DNA from: Bryobacterales bacterium
Lineage (GTDB): Bacteria; Acidobacteriota; Terriglobia; Bryobacterales; Bryobacteraceae
Reading direction: 5' to 3'
NCBI GenBank assembly: GCA_003170295.1
Contig: PNAJ01000143.1
Coordinates: 62,001-126,000, forward strand
Length of the DNA stretch: 64,000 nt
Shown here: positions 15,422-23,047 of the stretch, piece after piece
Numbering within the stretch: position 1 is the first letter of the stretch
Layout: each line of letters opens with the position of its first letter
Made by a program: the position numbers and the translations under genes
Notes under the pieces: model-generated
What the model saw: only the letters and a program-made list of their open reading frames with translations
The model's database searches: none
Told to the model about the DNA's origin: nothing

Positions 15422-16912
15422 CTAGACGTATTCGAAAAGCGCCATGAATCCGAAATCCATGTGGAGCTGCTGATGACAGTGAAACAGCGTGAGGCCCGGA
15501 TTATCCGCCACGAAATCGATCTCCATCTCCTGATAGCCGCCCACCATGACAACGTCCTTTACGACGCCGGAGGTCGCCTGCCCCGCCACGCGCGTCAGTT
15601 CGAAGCTGTGGCGATGAAGGTGGACCGGATGGATGTCGTCGCTCGCGTTGTGCATCCGCAGCCGGTACCGTTTGCCCTGCTTCACGCGAAACATCGGGTG
15701 CATAGTATCCTCGGCAAACGCGACATCGTTGATGGTCCACCGATTGAACCCGCCCTCCGCTGCATTTTGCTTGGCAAAGGTCATTTCGATGACTTGATCC
15801 GGCTCTGGAATCGCCGTCCCCGTATTTCCGAACTGAGGGTAGCTCCACAGGAAAGGCTTGGGAGCCACCCACTGCGGCTTGCCCTTCTGGCCGGCGTATT
15901 CAACCACAATCCCCATCCCATGCTGCCGGTCGTCATTGGCCGTGTCGCCCATGATCCAAATACCGGGATGATTCATGTCGACAATGGCGGAAACACGCTC
16001 CGCCGTGCCCAACCAAAGTCCGGGCACGGTTACCGGCCTGGGGATCGGGTTGCCGTCCATCGCAACGACCGTGAACGTGTGTCCAGGCAAAGCCATACTG
16101 CGGATCTCGGTCGCGCTCCCGTTCAAGATGTGGAACAGCACGCGTTCGCCCTGCTTCACCCGTATGGGTTCACCGCTTCCCAACATTCTTCCATTGATCG
16201 TGAACGAACCATATCCCACCTCGAATCCATGAGCCGCGCCTTTGGCGAGCGAGGCGTTCATAGCATTCTCGCCGATCTCTTTCAGCCCTTTTACCGTCGC
16301 CGCAGGTGACAGAAAGTCCATCGCCATATCGCCTCCGCGGCTCAACGTCGGTTCGAATTCCTTTAGCGTGAGGAACACCTCGCGATCGTACCTTCCGAGG
16401 TTATTCTTCGGTTCGATATATACCGGCCCGACCAGACCCGTGTACTGTCCCGCGTTCAGATTCGCCCCGGCGCGGACGTGGGTATGATAGAAACGATACC
16501 CAGAAGGCTTCGGGACGAACGTGATCCGGCGGCTTCCGTGAGGCGGAATGAACGGCGTCCCTTCTTCCGCAGCCCCGTCGAGATCGGTGGAAAGAAACTG
16601 CCCGTGCCAATGCAGTTGCTCCGGCGTGTCGGTTTGGTTGTTGATGTCGATCGTGACTCGCTGGCCTTCCTTGAAGCGAAGCAGGGGCCCTGGGAATTGA
16701 CCGTTGTAAGTGGTCGTGGAGACAATCCGATTCGGGGCCAATTCAACCGCCTGCACGGCGATGGTCAGAGTGTAATCCGCCGGGCCCGCGGCCTCCTTCG
16801 GGTGTGACGCTGTGGGCTGCCCGCAGCCAAAGGTCTGGGAGAGCAACGACCCTCCCGCCAGCGCGCCGGCGACTTCCACGAATTTCCGCCGCGAAAAGCA
16901 AGGGCGTGACAT
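15422..16912 (-). CDS. Tat-exported multicopper oxidase (496 aa)
   Basis: A twin-arginine signal (SRRKFVEVAGALAGGSLLSQ) leads to three cupredoxin domains. Copper ligands are intact: HWHG (about residue 100), YHTH (about 142), HPVHLHRH (about 429) and HCHQQLH with a trailing methionine in MDFGFM (about 477), so both the type 1 and trinuclear sites should form. It probably oxidises a small substrate or Cu(I) in the periplasm while reducing oxygen to water. No copper-resistance neighbours are present, so a laccase-like role is equally possible. It is 20 nt upstream of the YkgJ-type gene on the same strand. Confidence 0.9.
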   Translation of the reverse strand: MSRPCFSRRKFVEVAGALAGGSLLSQTFGCGQPTASHPKEAAGPADYTLTIAVQAVELAPNRIVSTTTYNGQFPGPLLRFKEGQRVTIDINNQTDTPEQLHWHGQFLSTDLDGAAEEGTPFIPPHGSRRITFVPKPSGYRFYHTHVRAGANLNAGQYTGLVGPVYIEPKNNLGRYDREVFLTLKEFEPTLSRGGDMAMDFLSPAATVKGLKEIGENAMNASLAKGAAHGFEVGYGSFTINGRMLGSGEPIRVKQGERVLFHILNGSATEIRSMALPGHTFTVVAMDGNPIPRPVTVPGLWLGTAERVSAIVDMNHPGIWIMGDTANDDRQHGMGIVVEYAGQKGKPQWVAPKPFLWSYPQFGNTGTAIPEPDQVIEMTFAKQNAAEGGFNRWTINDVAFAEDTMHPMFRVKQGKRYRLRMHNASDDIHPVHLHRHSFELTRVAGQATSGVVKDVVMVGGYQEMEIDFVADNPGLTLFHCHQQLHMDFGFMALFEYV

Positions 16913-16939
16913 CGTCGCTCAGTATATCGCGAGCCTCCG

Positions 16940-17239
16940 TCAGTGCGCCTGCAATTCAGCCGGCACGCGCTGACGCTGCACCTTAATCTTGCTCTCGCAC
17001 TTCATAGCCTGAGCGAGATCATAAGCGACCTGCATCCGTAACCAGGTATCCGCCGTGCTTCCGAACGCCTTGGTCAACCGGATCGCCATCTCCGCGCTAA
17101 TGCCGGATTTGCAGTTGACGACGTTGTTCAGCGCCTGCCGGCTGACGCCGAGAATCTTTGCCCCCTCGGTAATGGTTAATCCCAAGGGCTCAAGACAAGC
17201 GTGTCTCACGATTTGTCCGGGGTGCACTGGGTTCTTCAT
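16940..17239 (-). CDS. HigA/VapI-type antitoxin, no toxin partner (99 aa)
   Basis: Begins [19 protein letters not shown], then [39 protein letters not shown]: the helix-turn-helix of HigA-type antitoxins (TIGR02607 group). It continues [15 protein letters not shown] as usual. The normal partner, a HigB RelE-fold toxin, should lie directly upstream in the same operon; instead there is a 66-residue coiled-coil protein 8 nt upstream. It may therefore be an orphan antitoxin acting as a regulator, or have a new partner. Confidence 0.85.
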   Translation of the reverse strand: MKNPVHPGQIVRHACLEPLGLTITEGAKILGVSRQALNNVVNCKSGISAEMAIRLTKAFGSTADTWLRMQVAYDLAQAMKCESKIKVQRQRVPAELQAH

Positions 17240-17247
17240 GGCGGAGG

Positions 17248-17448
17248 TTATTGCGGCGGAAGGCGCTTCAAGTACGCTTGGAACAGCCGATCGGTTTCAG
17301 CCATGGAGCGCCGAAGCTCAGCCAATTCTTCTTTGTGCTTGTCGGCGATCAGGATCAGATTCCCGATCTGATCGTCATGCGCCACCACCGACGCCGGCAG
17401 TGCTTCGACAATTCCGGTGAGTCGATCGAGTCGCTCTTGAGTCTCCAT
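17248..17448 (-). CDS. Small coiled-coil protein upstream of the antitoxin (66 aa)
   Basis: The protein ([40 protein letters not shown]) is charged and heptad-like almost throughout and has no signal peptide. It is followed 8 nt later by the HigA-type gene, so the two share a transcript. Coiled-coil proteins of this size with a start like [15 protein letters not shown] are common near toxin-antitoxin genes and phage genes but have no set function. It is too short and lacks the basic residues of a HigB toxin. Confidence 0.6.
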   Translation of the reverse strand: METQERLDRLTGIVEALPASVVAHDDQIGNLILIADKHKEELAELRRSMAETDRLFQAYLKRLPPQ

Positions 17449-17529
17449 TCCTTCTCTACACTACTCCGTAAAGTGCATCTTGTCACTTGTCAAGCACCCG
17501 TTCGTCCGCGCTACAATCGCAACATAAGC

Positions 17530-18108
17530 ATGTCCGATCGCCTCTATCTCTCCTGCTGGATACCCGGCTTCAACGAAGCGAACATGCTCCGTCACTTCGG
17601 CCGCCTGCTCGCGCTCATCCCCTATTCCAAGCTCGCCAAACGAGGCCCCGTCGTCCGCGTCTACGCCTTTGAACACACCGAGCCTCCTCTCTTCGAACGC
17701 GAATTCGTCCCCGGCGCCGACCCTCAGGACGTCCTAGAATCCGCCCGCGAATTTATGCTCGCCGACTGCACCACCGAAGTCGACGCCGCCTGGGATCTCT
17801 GGGACCACAACGGCACGGAATGGAAACTCGCGCCCGTCTCGCTGACCCTGGTCTGCTTCGGCCCCAATTTCGATAACGAGCTCGGCGATCAACTAAGAAT
17901 CGAATTCGGCCTCGACGCCCGCTTTCTACCCACCCCCGGTGTCGAAGGAGCCTTGCGAATCGGCCAATCCAATATCCGCAGCCTGCTCCACCTGGTAGAA
18001 GAAATCGACCGCGTCATGAAGCCCGAGCGCCGCACTCTGTGGTCGGAAAGCGGCGCAAATTTCGCCGAAGTTCTGCGCGGAGTCTTGGGAACCATTAACG
18101 TGAATTGA
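17530..18108 (+). CDS. Conserved protein of unknown function (192 aa)
   Basis: Starts at MSDRLYLSCWIPGFNEANML; the frame is open further upstream, but only as the shadow of the genes on the other strand. The protein is soluble, lacks a signal peptide and has alternating strands and helices (VVRVYAFEHTEPPLFEREF, KLAPVSLTLVCFGPNFDNEL, RIEFGLDARFLPTPGVEG), consistent with a compact alpha/beta fold. No motif suggests catalysis. It precedes a TIGR03435 gene by 13 nt. Such proteins occur in acidobacteria, but I know no function. Confidence 0.75.
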   Translation: MSDRLYLSCWIPGFNEANMLRHFGRLLALIPYSKLAKRGPVVRVYAFEHTEPPLFEREFVPGADPQDVLESAREFMLADCTTEVDAAWDLWDHNGTEWKLAPVSLTLVCFGPNFDNELGDQLRIEFGLDARFLPTPGVEGALRIGQSNIRSLLHLVEEIDRVMKPERRTLWSESGANFAEVLRGVLGTINVN

Positions 18109-18121
18109 CTTCATTCCCATC

Positions 18122-18883
18122 ATGAAGCTGGTAACGATCGTCGTTCTGCTTGGCATCGCCCACGCCCAGCCCGCCTTCGAGGTCGCCTCCGTGAAACGCG
18201 CCAAAGATCCGGGAGGCGTCCGCGGAGGCTGCCATGGCATCGATACTAAATACGCTCCCAACCAGATGGGCACCGCGCCTCCGCTGGGCCGCTGTGTGAT
18301 CGCCGATGGCCGTCTCAGTCATATGCTCGGCATCGCGTTTCAATTGCGATCCATGCAGCTGATCAAGGGCGGACCCGACTGGCTCATGACCGGCGACGAC
18401 CGCTTCAATGTGGAGGCGAAGGTGGACGACCCGACGAAAGCCACCGAAGAGCAGCTTCTCCAGATGCTGCAAACGCTCCTGATCGAGCGGTTCAGCCTGA
18501 AGTTCCACCGCGAAATAAAAGATATGCCCGGCTACGCATTAGTAGTCGCGAAGAACGGGCCCAAATTCAAGGAAGCCAAAGGCGAGGAGGTCGCAGTGAG
18601 TTTCGGCGCGGTGTTCAAGCCCGTGCCCGGCCAGCCCCTCACGGTGAATGCTCGCCGGTATTCGATGACGAAGTTGGCGACTCTGCTGACGCAATTCGGC
18701 GAACCGGTGATGGATGAGACCGGATTAAAGGGCGAGTACGACTTCAAACTATCCTGGGATGAAGCCGCCGGTCCATCGCTTTCTTCAGCGTTACAGGAAC
18801 AACTAGGCCTGAAATTCGAATCGCAAAAAGTCCCGGTGCCGTACTTCATAGTCGAATCGGCCCAAAAACCAACAGAAAACTAG
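18122..18883 (+). CDS. TIGR03435 family secreted protein (253 aa)
   Basis: A short signal peptide (MKLVTIVVLLGIAHAQ) followed by FEVASVKRAKDPGG, the family hallmark at the mature N-terminus. Later blocks RFNVEAKVDDPTKATEEQLL, LLIERFSLKFHREIKDMPGY and LVVAKNGPKFKEAK also match. The family is greatly expanded in Solibacter-type acidobacteria and is often found next to membrane sensors or peptidases; its role is unknown. No BlaR/MecR-type gene lies beside this copy. It supports the acidobacterial origin of the window. Confidence 0.88.
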   Translation: MKLVTIVVLLGIAHAQPAFEVASVKRAKDPGGVRGGCHGIDTKYAPNQMGTAPPLGRCVIADGRLSHMLGIAFQLRSMQLIKGGPDWLMTGDDRFNVEAKVDDPTKATEEQLLQMLQTLLIERFSLKFHREIKDMPGYALVVAKNGPKFKEAKGEEVAVSFGAVFKPVPGQPLTVNARRYSMTKLATLLTQFGEPVMDETGLKGEYDFKLSWDEAAGPSLSSALQEQLGLKFESQKVPVPYFIVESAQKPTEN

Positions 18884-18913
18884 TAGAGTCATTCCTCACC
18901 TTGCCCCGCTCTT

Positions 18914-18955
18914 GTGGGGCCGCCAATTATGGCGGCAGCCGCCCTTTTAGGTGGC
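18914..18955 (+). repeat. Family B double-hairpin repeat (copy B1)
   Basis: Reads GTGGGGCCGCCAATTATGGC then GGCAGCCGCCCTTTTAGGTGGC. Two adjacent hairpins: GCCGCCA-att-TGGCGGC and GCCGCC-N6-GGTGGC (one mismatch). Other copies: 50506-50546, 52381-52423 and 63620-63662. It lies 30 nt after the TIGR03435 stop codon. Confidence 0.8.
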
Positions 18956-19020
18956 TGTACTAGCGTTTTCATCCCAGCTGCTGGGCAAGGAAACACTTGT
19001 TAGCGTGTCGCGACTACCCC

Positions 19021-19060
19021 GACCCTGAACCGCCATGCATGAGCATGCGGACAAATGGCG
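19021..19060 (+). repeat. Family D repeat (copy D2)
   Basis: Reads GACCCTGAACCGCCATGCAT then GAGCATGCGGACAAATGGCG. The centre CCGCATGCTCATGCATGGCGG-like palindrome is shared with 44952-44992, and the flanks GACCCTGAACCGC and GCGGACA are shared with 8821-8860. No gene is visible between 18956 and 19121. Confidence 0.7.
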
Positions 19061-19121
19061 AACAAAGGCGGGCGCTTTCGAGAGTGTTGCCAACCCAAGC
19101 TGCTTTAGCGCGTGAACTGTC

Positions 19122-19658
19122 TTACGCCAACCGCCACAACACCACCGACGCGTATCCCAATCCAGCGCCCAACAGCCCGCCCGCGACCACATCGCTTAGG
19201 AAGTGCATCCCGAGCAGAATGCGTGAACCCGCCACGCTAGCCGCGCAGAACAGCAACTCCGCGCGCATCGCCGGATAGAACGCGCCCAGCGAGACCGCCA
19301 CAGCGAACGCCGTGATCGTATGCCCCGATGGAAATGAGAATTGATCCGGAGGCAGCAGCGTCGCCCAGCAGTTTGGTTCCAGCGTGCAAGGCCGTTTGCG
19401 CCCGAAAGACCGTTTTAATTTGAGGAACAGCGCAATCCCGGTTCCTACCGCCGTCGCCGTCGCAAGCAGCGCAAAAAATCGCTCCGGCCCTCCGTAGAGC
19501 GCGACCACTGCGCCAATTCCGTACCATAGCCAGCCATCGCCACACCGGGTCGCGGCGATCATCCACAATCGAAGCCAGCGTGGAGGACGCCACCGGTTCA
19601 CCTGGCGCATCAGCCGGTGATCCCCTAATTCGACCCAGTGAATAACCGAGGTCTGCAT
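19122..19658 (-). CDS. PAP2 family membrane phosphatase (178 aa)
   Basis: All three phosphatase motifs are present: KRSFGRKRP (K-x6-RP), FPSGH (PSGH) and SRILLGMHFLSD (SR-x5-H-x3-D), carrying the catalytic histidines. Four or five membrane segments surround them, so the active site faces the periplasm. Members dephosphorylate undecaprenyl pyrophosphate, phosphatidic acid or phosphatidylglycerol phosphate. It is divergent from the glycosyltransferase gene across 55 nt; both could act on membrane lipids, which is only suggestive. Confidence 0.92.
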   Translation of the reverse strand: MQTSVIHWVELGDHRLMRQVNRWRPPRWLRLWMIAATRCGDGWLWYGIGAVVALYGGPERFFALLATATAVGTGIALFLKLKRSFGRKRPCTLEPNCWATLLPPDQFSFPSGHTITAFAVAVSLGAFYPAMRAELLFCAASVAGSRILLGMHFLSDVVAGGLLGAGLGYASVVLWRLA

Positions 19659-19713
19659 GTTACCTTTTTAGTGCCCTGGCGTAACAGGGGTGTGACGCTG
19701 GTATAAAACAATA

Positions 19714-20823
19714 GTGACAAATATTGATTTTGTGTATTTCGACGCCGGCGGAGGCCATCGCGCCGCCGCAACGGCCCTGAAAAGCGTCATTGAGGACCAA
19801 AACATCCCCTGGAATGTGCGCCTCGTCAATCTGCAGGAGGTACTCCATTCTCTGGACATCTTTCGCAAAGTGACCGGAATTCGCCTGGAAGATATCTACA
19901 ACCTCATGCTCGCCAAAGGCTGGACGCTCGGCTCGGCGCAAGGTCTGATGTTCATGCACGGGGTGATTCGGTTGTACCACGGATCGACAACGAGGCTCCT
20001 CTCCCGTCATTGGTCAGAGTCGAAACCGGACCTCGTCGTTTCGCTCGTGCCGAATTTTAACCGCACCATGTACGAAGGTCTGCGCAACGCACTGCCCGAT
20101 GTTCCGTACGTGACGATCTTGACCGATTTTGCGGACTATCCGCCGCATTTCTGGATGGAACAGCAGCAGCAACACTTCATCTGCGGAACCGCGAAAGCAG
20201 TGGAGCAAGCGCGCGCGCTGGGGCACACGGAAGAGCGCATTTTCCGCACCTCCGGAATGATTCTGCGCCCCAGCTTCTACCAACCCGTAACTGCGGATCG
20301 AGCCGTCGAACGAACACGCCTGGGTCTCGATCCCGAAAAGCCAACCGGCCTGGTATTATTCGGTGGCCAGGGATCGAAAACGATGCTCGAGATCGACCGC
20401 CTGCTCGACGATACGCAGTTGATCTTCGTGTGCGGAAAGAATGCGTGGCTCGCCCAAAAGCTGCGGGCTCGCAAGGCACGCGCGAAGCGATTTATCGAAG
20501 GATTTACGCAGGAAATCCCTTATTATATGGACCTGTCAGACTTTTTCATCGGCAAGCCCGGCCCGGGTAGTATTTCCGAAGCGGTCGCAATGAAGCTGCC
20601 CGTGATCGTCGAGCGCAACATGTGGACGCTGCCGCAGGAGCGTTATAACGCGGACTGGGTGCTCGAACAGGGCGCGGGCCTGGTGCTGCCGAATTTCTCG
20701 AAGGTTCACGAAGCGGTGGGCCGCTTGCTGGCGTCGCTCGACGAATACCGCGCCAATGTCGCGAAGATTGAAAACCGCGCGGTGTATGAAATAATCGACG
20801 TTTTAAGGTCGATTAAGGCATGA
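19714..20823 (+). CDS. MGDG-synthase-like glycosyltransferase, GT28 type (369 aa)
   Basis: A GT-B fold enzyme. The N-terminal domain starts DFVYFDAGGGHRAAATAL, the glycine-rich loop of monogalactosyldiacylglycerol synthase and processive lipid glucosyltransferases. The C-terminal domain has VLFGGQGSKTMLEI, FVCGKNAWLAQKL, and the nucleotide-sugar binding block DLSDFFIGKPGPGSISEAVA followed by LPVIVERN. It probably moves a sugar from UDP to a diacylglycerol at the inner membrane. Start codon is GTG. The next gene overlaps its stop by an ATGA. Sugar specificity is not readable. Confidence 0.88.
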   Translation: MTNIDFVYFDAGGGHRAAATALKSVIEDQNIPWNVRLVNLQEVLHSLDIFRKVTGIRLEDIYNLMLAKGWTLGSAQGLMFMHGVIRLYHGSTTRLLSRHWSESKPDLVVSLVPNFNRTMYEGLRNALPDVPYVTILTDFADYPPHFWMEQQQQHFICGTAKAVEQARALGHTEERIFRTSGMILRPSFYQPVTADRAVERTRLGLDPEKPTGLVLFGGQGSKTMLEIDRLLDDTQLIFVCGKNAWLAQKLRARKARAKRFIEGFTQEIPYYMDLSDFFIGKPGPGSISEAVAMKLPVIVERNMWTLPQERYNADWVLEQGAGLVLPNFSKVHEAVGRLLASLDEYRANVAKIENRAVYEIIDVLRSIKA

Positions 20824-21752
20824 TCAGAGCACTTATTTGCGCGTTTTTGGTCAATTATGCGTGCGCACAACCGGAAAAAGTGGTCTTCGACACCGATTGT
20901 GCATACTTTAACGACGACGGCGCCGCACTCGTGATGCTTCTCAATCGCCCGAAGCAGGTCGAAATAGAAGGCATGACGGTAGTCCCCGGCAACTTTTGGC
21001 CGATCCAGGGAGCCGAGTATATGTCACACATTCTAAAGCTGATGGGCCGCTCGGACGTCCCTCTGTTTTTCGGTGCACAAGCCCCATTGGTGCACACGCG
21101 CGCGATGGTAAAAAAAGAGACCGGAATCGAGTATTTAGGGGCATTTAAGACCGATCCTCCGAAATTTTCCGGATCGGTGAAGGCGATTGATTTTTTGATC
21201 GAGACCATCGAAAAATCTCCCGGAAAAATCACGGTTCTCGGGCTAGGGCCGATGACCAACCTCGCGATTGCTTTGCGAATGCGGCCGGATTTGCAATCGA
21301 AGATCGGAAGGCTGGTTTTCATGGGCGGCGCGACGCATGGACAGGAGTTCAATTTCTGGTTCGATCCGGAAGCCGCGCAAATCGTGTTGCGGTCTTCCAT
21401 TCAAAAGAAGGTGATGTTCGGACTCGATATCTGTGAACGTGTGCCGATCGATAAGGCGCATTCGGATCAGATTACGGCGCATACTCCCATCGCGGATTTG
21501 TATCGCGACGATCGAGCGAAAAATCCTTCGCCCTATGTGTGGGATGCCCTCCCGGCGGCGTTTTTGCTCGACACGGAGTTTGTCACCAGGCGCGAGACGC
21601 GCTACCTTGACGTCGATTCCGTGTTCGGCAAAAACTATGGCGCGGTGATTCCTCTCGACCGCACGCTGGCGCCCGATGCAACGCCGGTGGAGGTGATGCT
21701 CGACCTCGACTTCGAACGATTTTTCGCGCTCTACAAATCGCTGATACACTGA
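20820..21752 (+). CDS. Secreted nucleoside hydrolase family protein (310 aa)
   Basis: A Sec signal (residues 1-17, FLVNYACAQ) precedes VVFDTDCAYFNDDGAALVML, the calcium-binding aspartate cluster of inosine-uridine preferring nucleoside hydrolases. The rest of the fold follows: VEIEGMTVVPGNFW, ITVLGLGPMTNLAIAL and FMGGATHGQEFNFWFDPEAA with the N-x-x-x-D-P-E-A family motif. The enzyme cleaves the N-glycosidic bond of ribonucleosides; the signal peptide suggests nucleoside salvage outside the cytoplasm. The aspartate cluster has CAYFN between DTD and DD, slightly different from the usual spacer. It is translationally coupled (ATGA) to the glycosyltransferase, which is an odd pairing. Confidence 0.88.
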   Translation: MIRALICAFLVNYACAQPEKVVFDTDCAYFNDDGAALVMLLNRPKQVEIEGMTVVPGNFWPIQGAEYMSHILKLMGRSDVPLFFGAQAPLVHTRAMVKKETGIEYLGAFKTDPPKFSGSVKAIDFLIETIEKSPGKITVLGLGPMTNLAIALRMRPDLQSKIGRLVFMGGATHGQEFNFWFDPEAAQIVLRSSIQKKVMFGLDICERVPIDKAHSDQITAHTPIADLYRDDRAKNPSPYVWDALPAAFLLDTEFVTRRETRYLDVDSVFGKNYGAVIPLDRTLAPDATPVEVMLDLDFERFFALYKSLIH

Positions 21753-21757
21753 TAGCA

Positions 21758-22531
21758 ATGGCTGCCGCTTTCTTGCTGGCAGCACTCGTATTGGTCGATA
21801 CGAGTGGCAGCGGTCCGTACTACACCGCCGACAGCATTGCGAATTCCGCGGCGAGTGTCACAGGGCTTTACGCGCCGAACACCTTCGTGACAATTTACGG
21901 CCAGAACCTCGCCTACACGACGCGCGCGCTGACCGCGGCGGATATATCGAATGGAACGTTGCCGACGGTGCTAGGCTCGACCGGCGTGCGGGTGCTGATC
22001 AACAACATTCCGGCGAACATTTATTATGTTTCGCCAACGCAGGTGAATCTGCTGGTCCCGACGTCGCTTATTCCTGGTCCAGTCACATTGCAACTGGTGG
22101 TCGACAGCCTGGCGGGTCCAGCGATTCCGATTGTGCTCGGCAACGCCGCGCCCAGCTTGTTTCAAACGAACGCAACAACGGTGCTGGGCGTTCATCTGGA
22201 TAATTCACTGATCACCACAGTGGCGCCCGCGCATGCCGGAGAAACGATTGTGCTGTACGCCTCAGGATTGGGGCCGACGAATCCAGCGGCGATTGTGAAT
22301 CAGATCCCGCAGCAGGCGGCGAGCGTTACGCCCATCAGCAGTTTCACGATGCTGATTAACGGCGTGGCCGTGGATCCTCGGCAAATCCTTTACGCGGGTG
22401 TTGTGCCGACGTTCGCGGGGCTGTTTCAGATCAACGTACAACTGCCCGCTACGGCGCCGTCGAATCCGGAAATCCGCATCGGATACTCGGGGACGTTGAG
22501 CCCTGCGGGCCGAGTGTTACCGTTGCAGTAG
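21758..22531 (+). CDS. TIGR03437 domain secreted protein (257 aa)
   Basis: A hydrophobic N-terminus (MAAAFLLAALVLVDTSG) is followed by SIANSAASVTGLYAPNTFVT then IYGQNLA, and later GVRVLINNIPANIYYVSPTQ, NLLVPTSLIPGP, GETIVLYASGLGPTNPA and AGLFQINVQLP: the complete TIGR03437 'Solibacter' domain, an Ig-like beta-sandwich usually placed at the C-terminus of large surface proteins. Here it forms the whole protein. It follows the nucleoside hydrolase by 5 nt, so it is probably the third gene of that operon. Function unknown. Confidence 0.88.
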   Translation: MAAAFLLAALVLVDTSGSGPYYTADSIANSAASVTGLYAPNTFVTIYGQNLAYTTRALTAADISNGTLPTVLGSTGVRVLINNIPANIYYVSPTQVNLLVPTSLIPGPVTLQLVVDSLAGPAIPIVLGNAAPSLFQTNATTVLGVHLDNSLITTVAPAHAGETIVLYASGLGPTNPAAIVNQIPQQAASVTPISSFTMLINGVAVDPRQILYAGVVPTFAGLFQINVQLPATAPSNPEIRIGYSGTLSPAGRVLPLQ

Positions 22532-22544
22532 TAGAATAACACCA

Positions 22545-22892
22545 GTGCGCAGAATCTTCGCAATGCTGCTGGTGGGTTTGTTCAGCGTTTCGCTGATTCC
22601 TCCGGCAGGGAATGCGGATTCGAAGCTTCCGGCGTGTTGCAGGCGCGGCGGAAAGCATAGTTGCGGGACGACGAGCGAATCGTCAACTGCTTCCGTCAAA
22701 GCGGGCCGGTGCGATTTATTTCCGGCTCAGATGATTGCACCTGGGCTGACGGCAAGCTTACTGGGAACCTCGCTTGGGAGCTTTGCTGGATTTTTCAGTC
22801 ATCCAGCTTCCTGCACATGGACTGAAAGCTTTTATCGCTTATCCCCTAGCCGCGCCGATCGCGTGCGCGGACCTCCTACGCTCCTTTCCTAG
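22545..22892 (+). CDS. Small secreted Cys-containing protein (115 aa)
   Basis: Starts at GTG 13 nt after the TIGR03437 gene. A signal peptide (residues 1-24, AMLLVGLFSVSLIPPAGNA) leads to LPACCRRGGKHSCG, a block I associate with small acidobacterial proteins of unknown role (LPACCRRxGKHxC). A further Cys occurs in GRCDLFPAQ, and a second hydrophobic stretch (GLTASLLGTSLGSFAGFF) follows. The cysteines could bind metal or form disulfides; neither is shown. A family A repeat begins 21 nt after the stop. Confidence 0.65.
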   Translation: MRRIFAMLLVGLFSVSLIPPAGNADSKLPACCRRGGKHSCGTTSESSTASVKAGRCDLFPAQMIAPGLTASLLGTSLGSFAGFFSHPASCTWTESFYRLSPSRADRVRGPPTLLS

Positions 22893-22913
22893 CCCCTGAT
22901 ACGAAATCGCCAA

Positions 22914-23022
22914 GTGGGGCGGTCCCCCTGGACCGCGGCCGACGCCCTCGTCGGCCTGAGTTGGCGTGCGTTGGCAGAGCCGGACCAGGGGGTCCGGCGC
23001 GGACGAGGGCGTCCGCCCCACC
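22914..23022. repeat. Family A palindromic repeat (copy A2, full length)
   Basis: 109 nt bounded by GTGGGGCGGTC and GCGTCCGCCCCAC, with four hairpins in a row: GCGGTCC-N4-GGACCGC, GGCCGACG-N4-CGTCGGCC, CCGGACC-N4-GGTCCGG and GCGGACG-N4-CGTCCGC. It has two halves that are rough mirror images around TTGGCGTGCGTTGGC. It lies 25 nt upstream of the GTG start of the TonB-dependent receptor. Confidence 0.85.
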
Positions 23023-23047
23023 ACGAAAATCCTGGAGCAATGATCCC

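Noticed and set aside
22961..23047. N-terminal extension of the TonB-dependent receptor
   Set aside because: These 29 codons read through the family A repeat; the signal peptide and ribosome binding site support GTG 23048.
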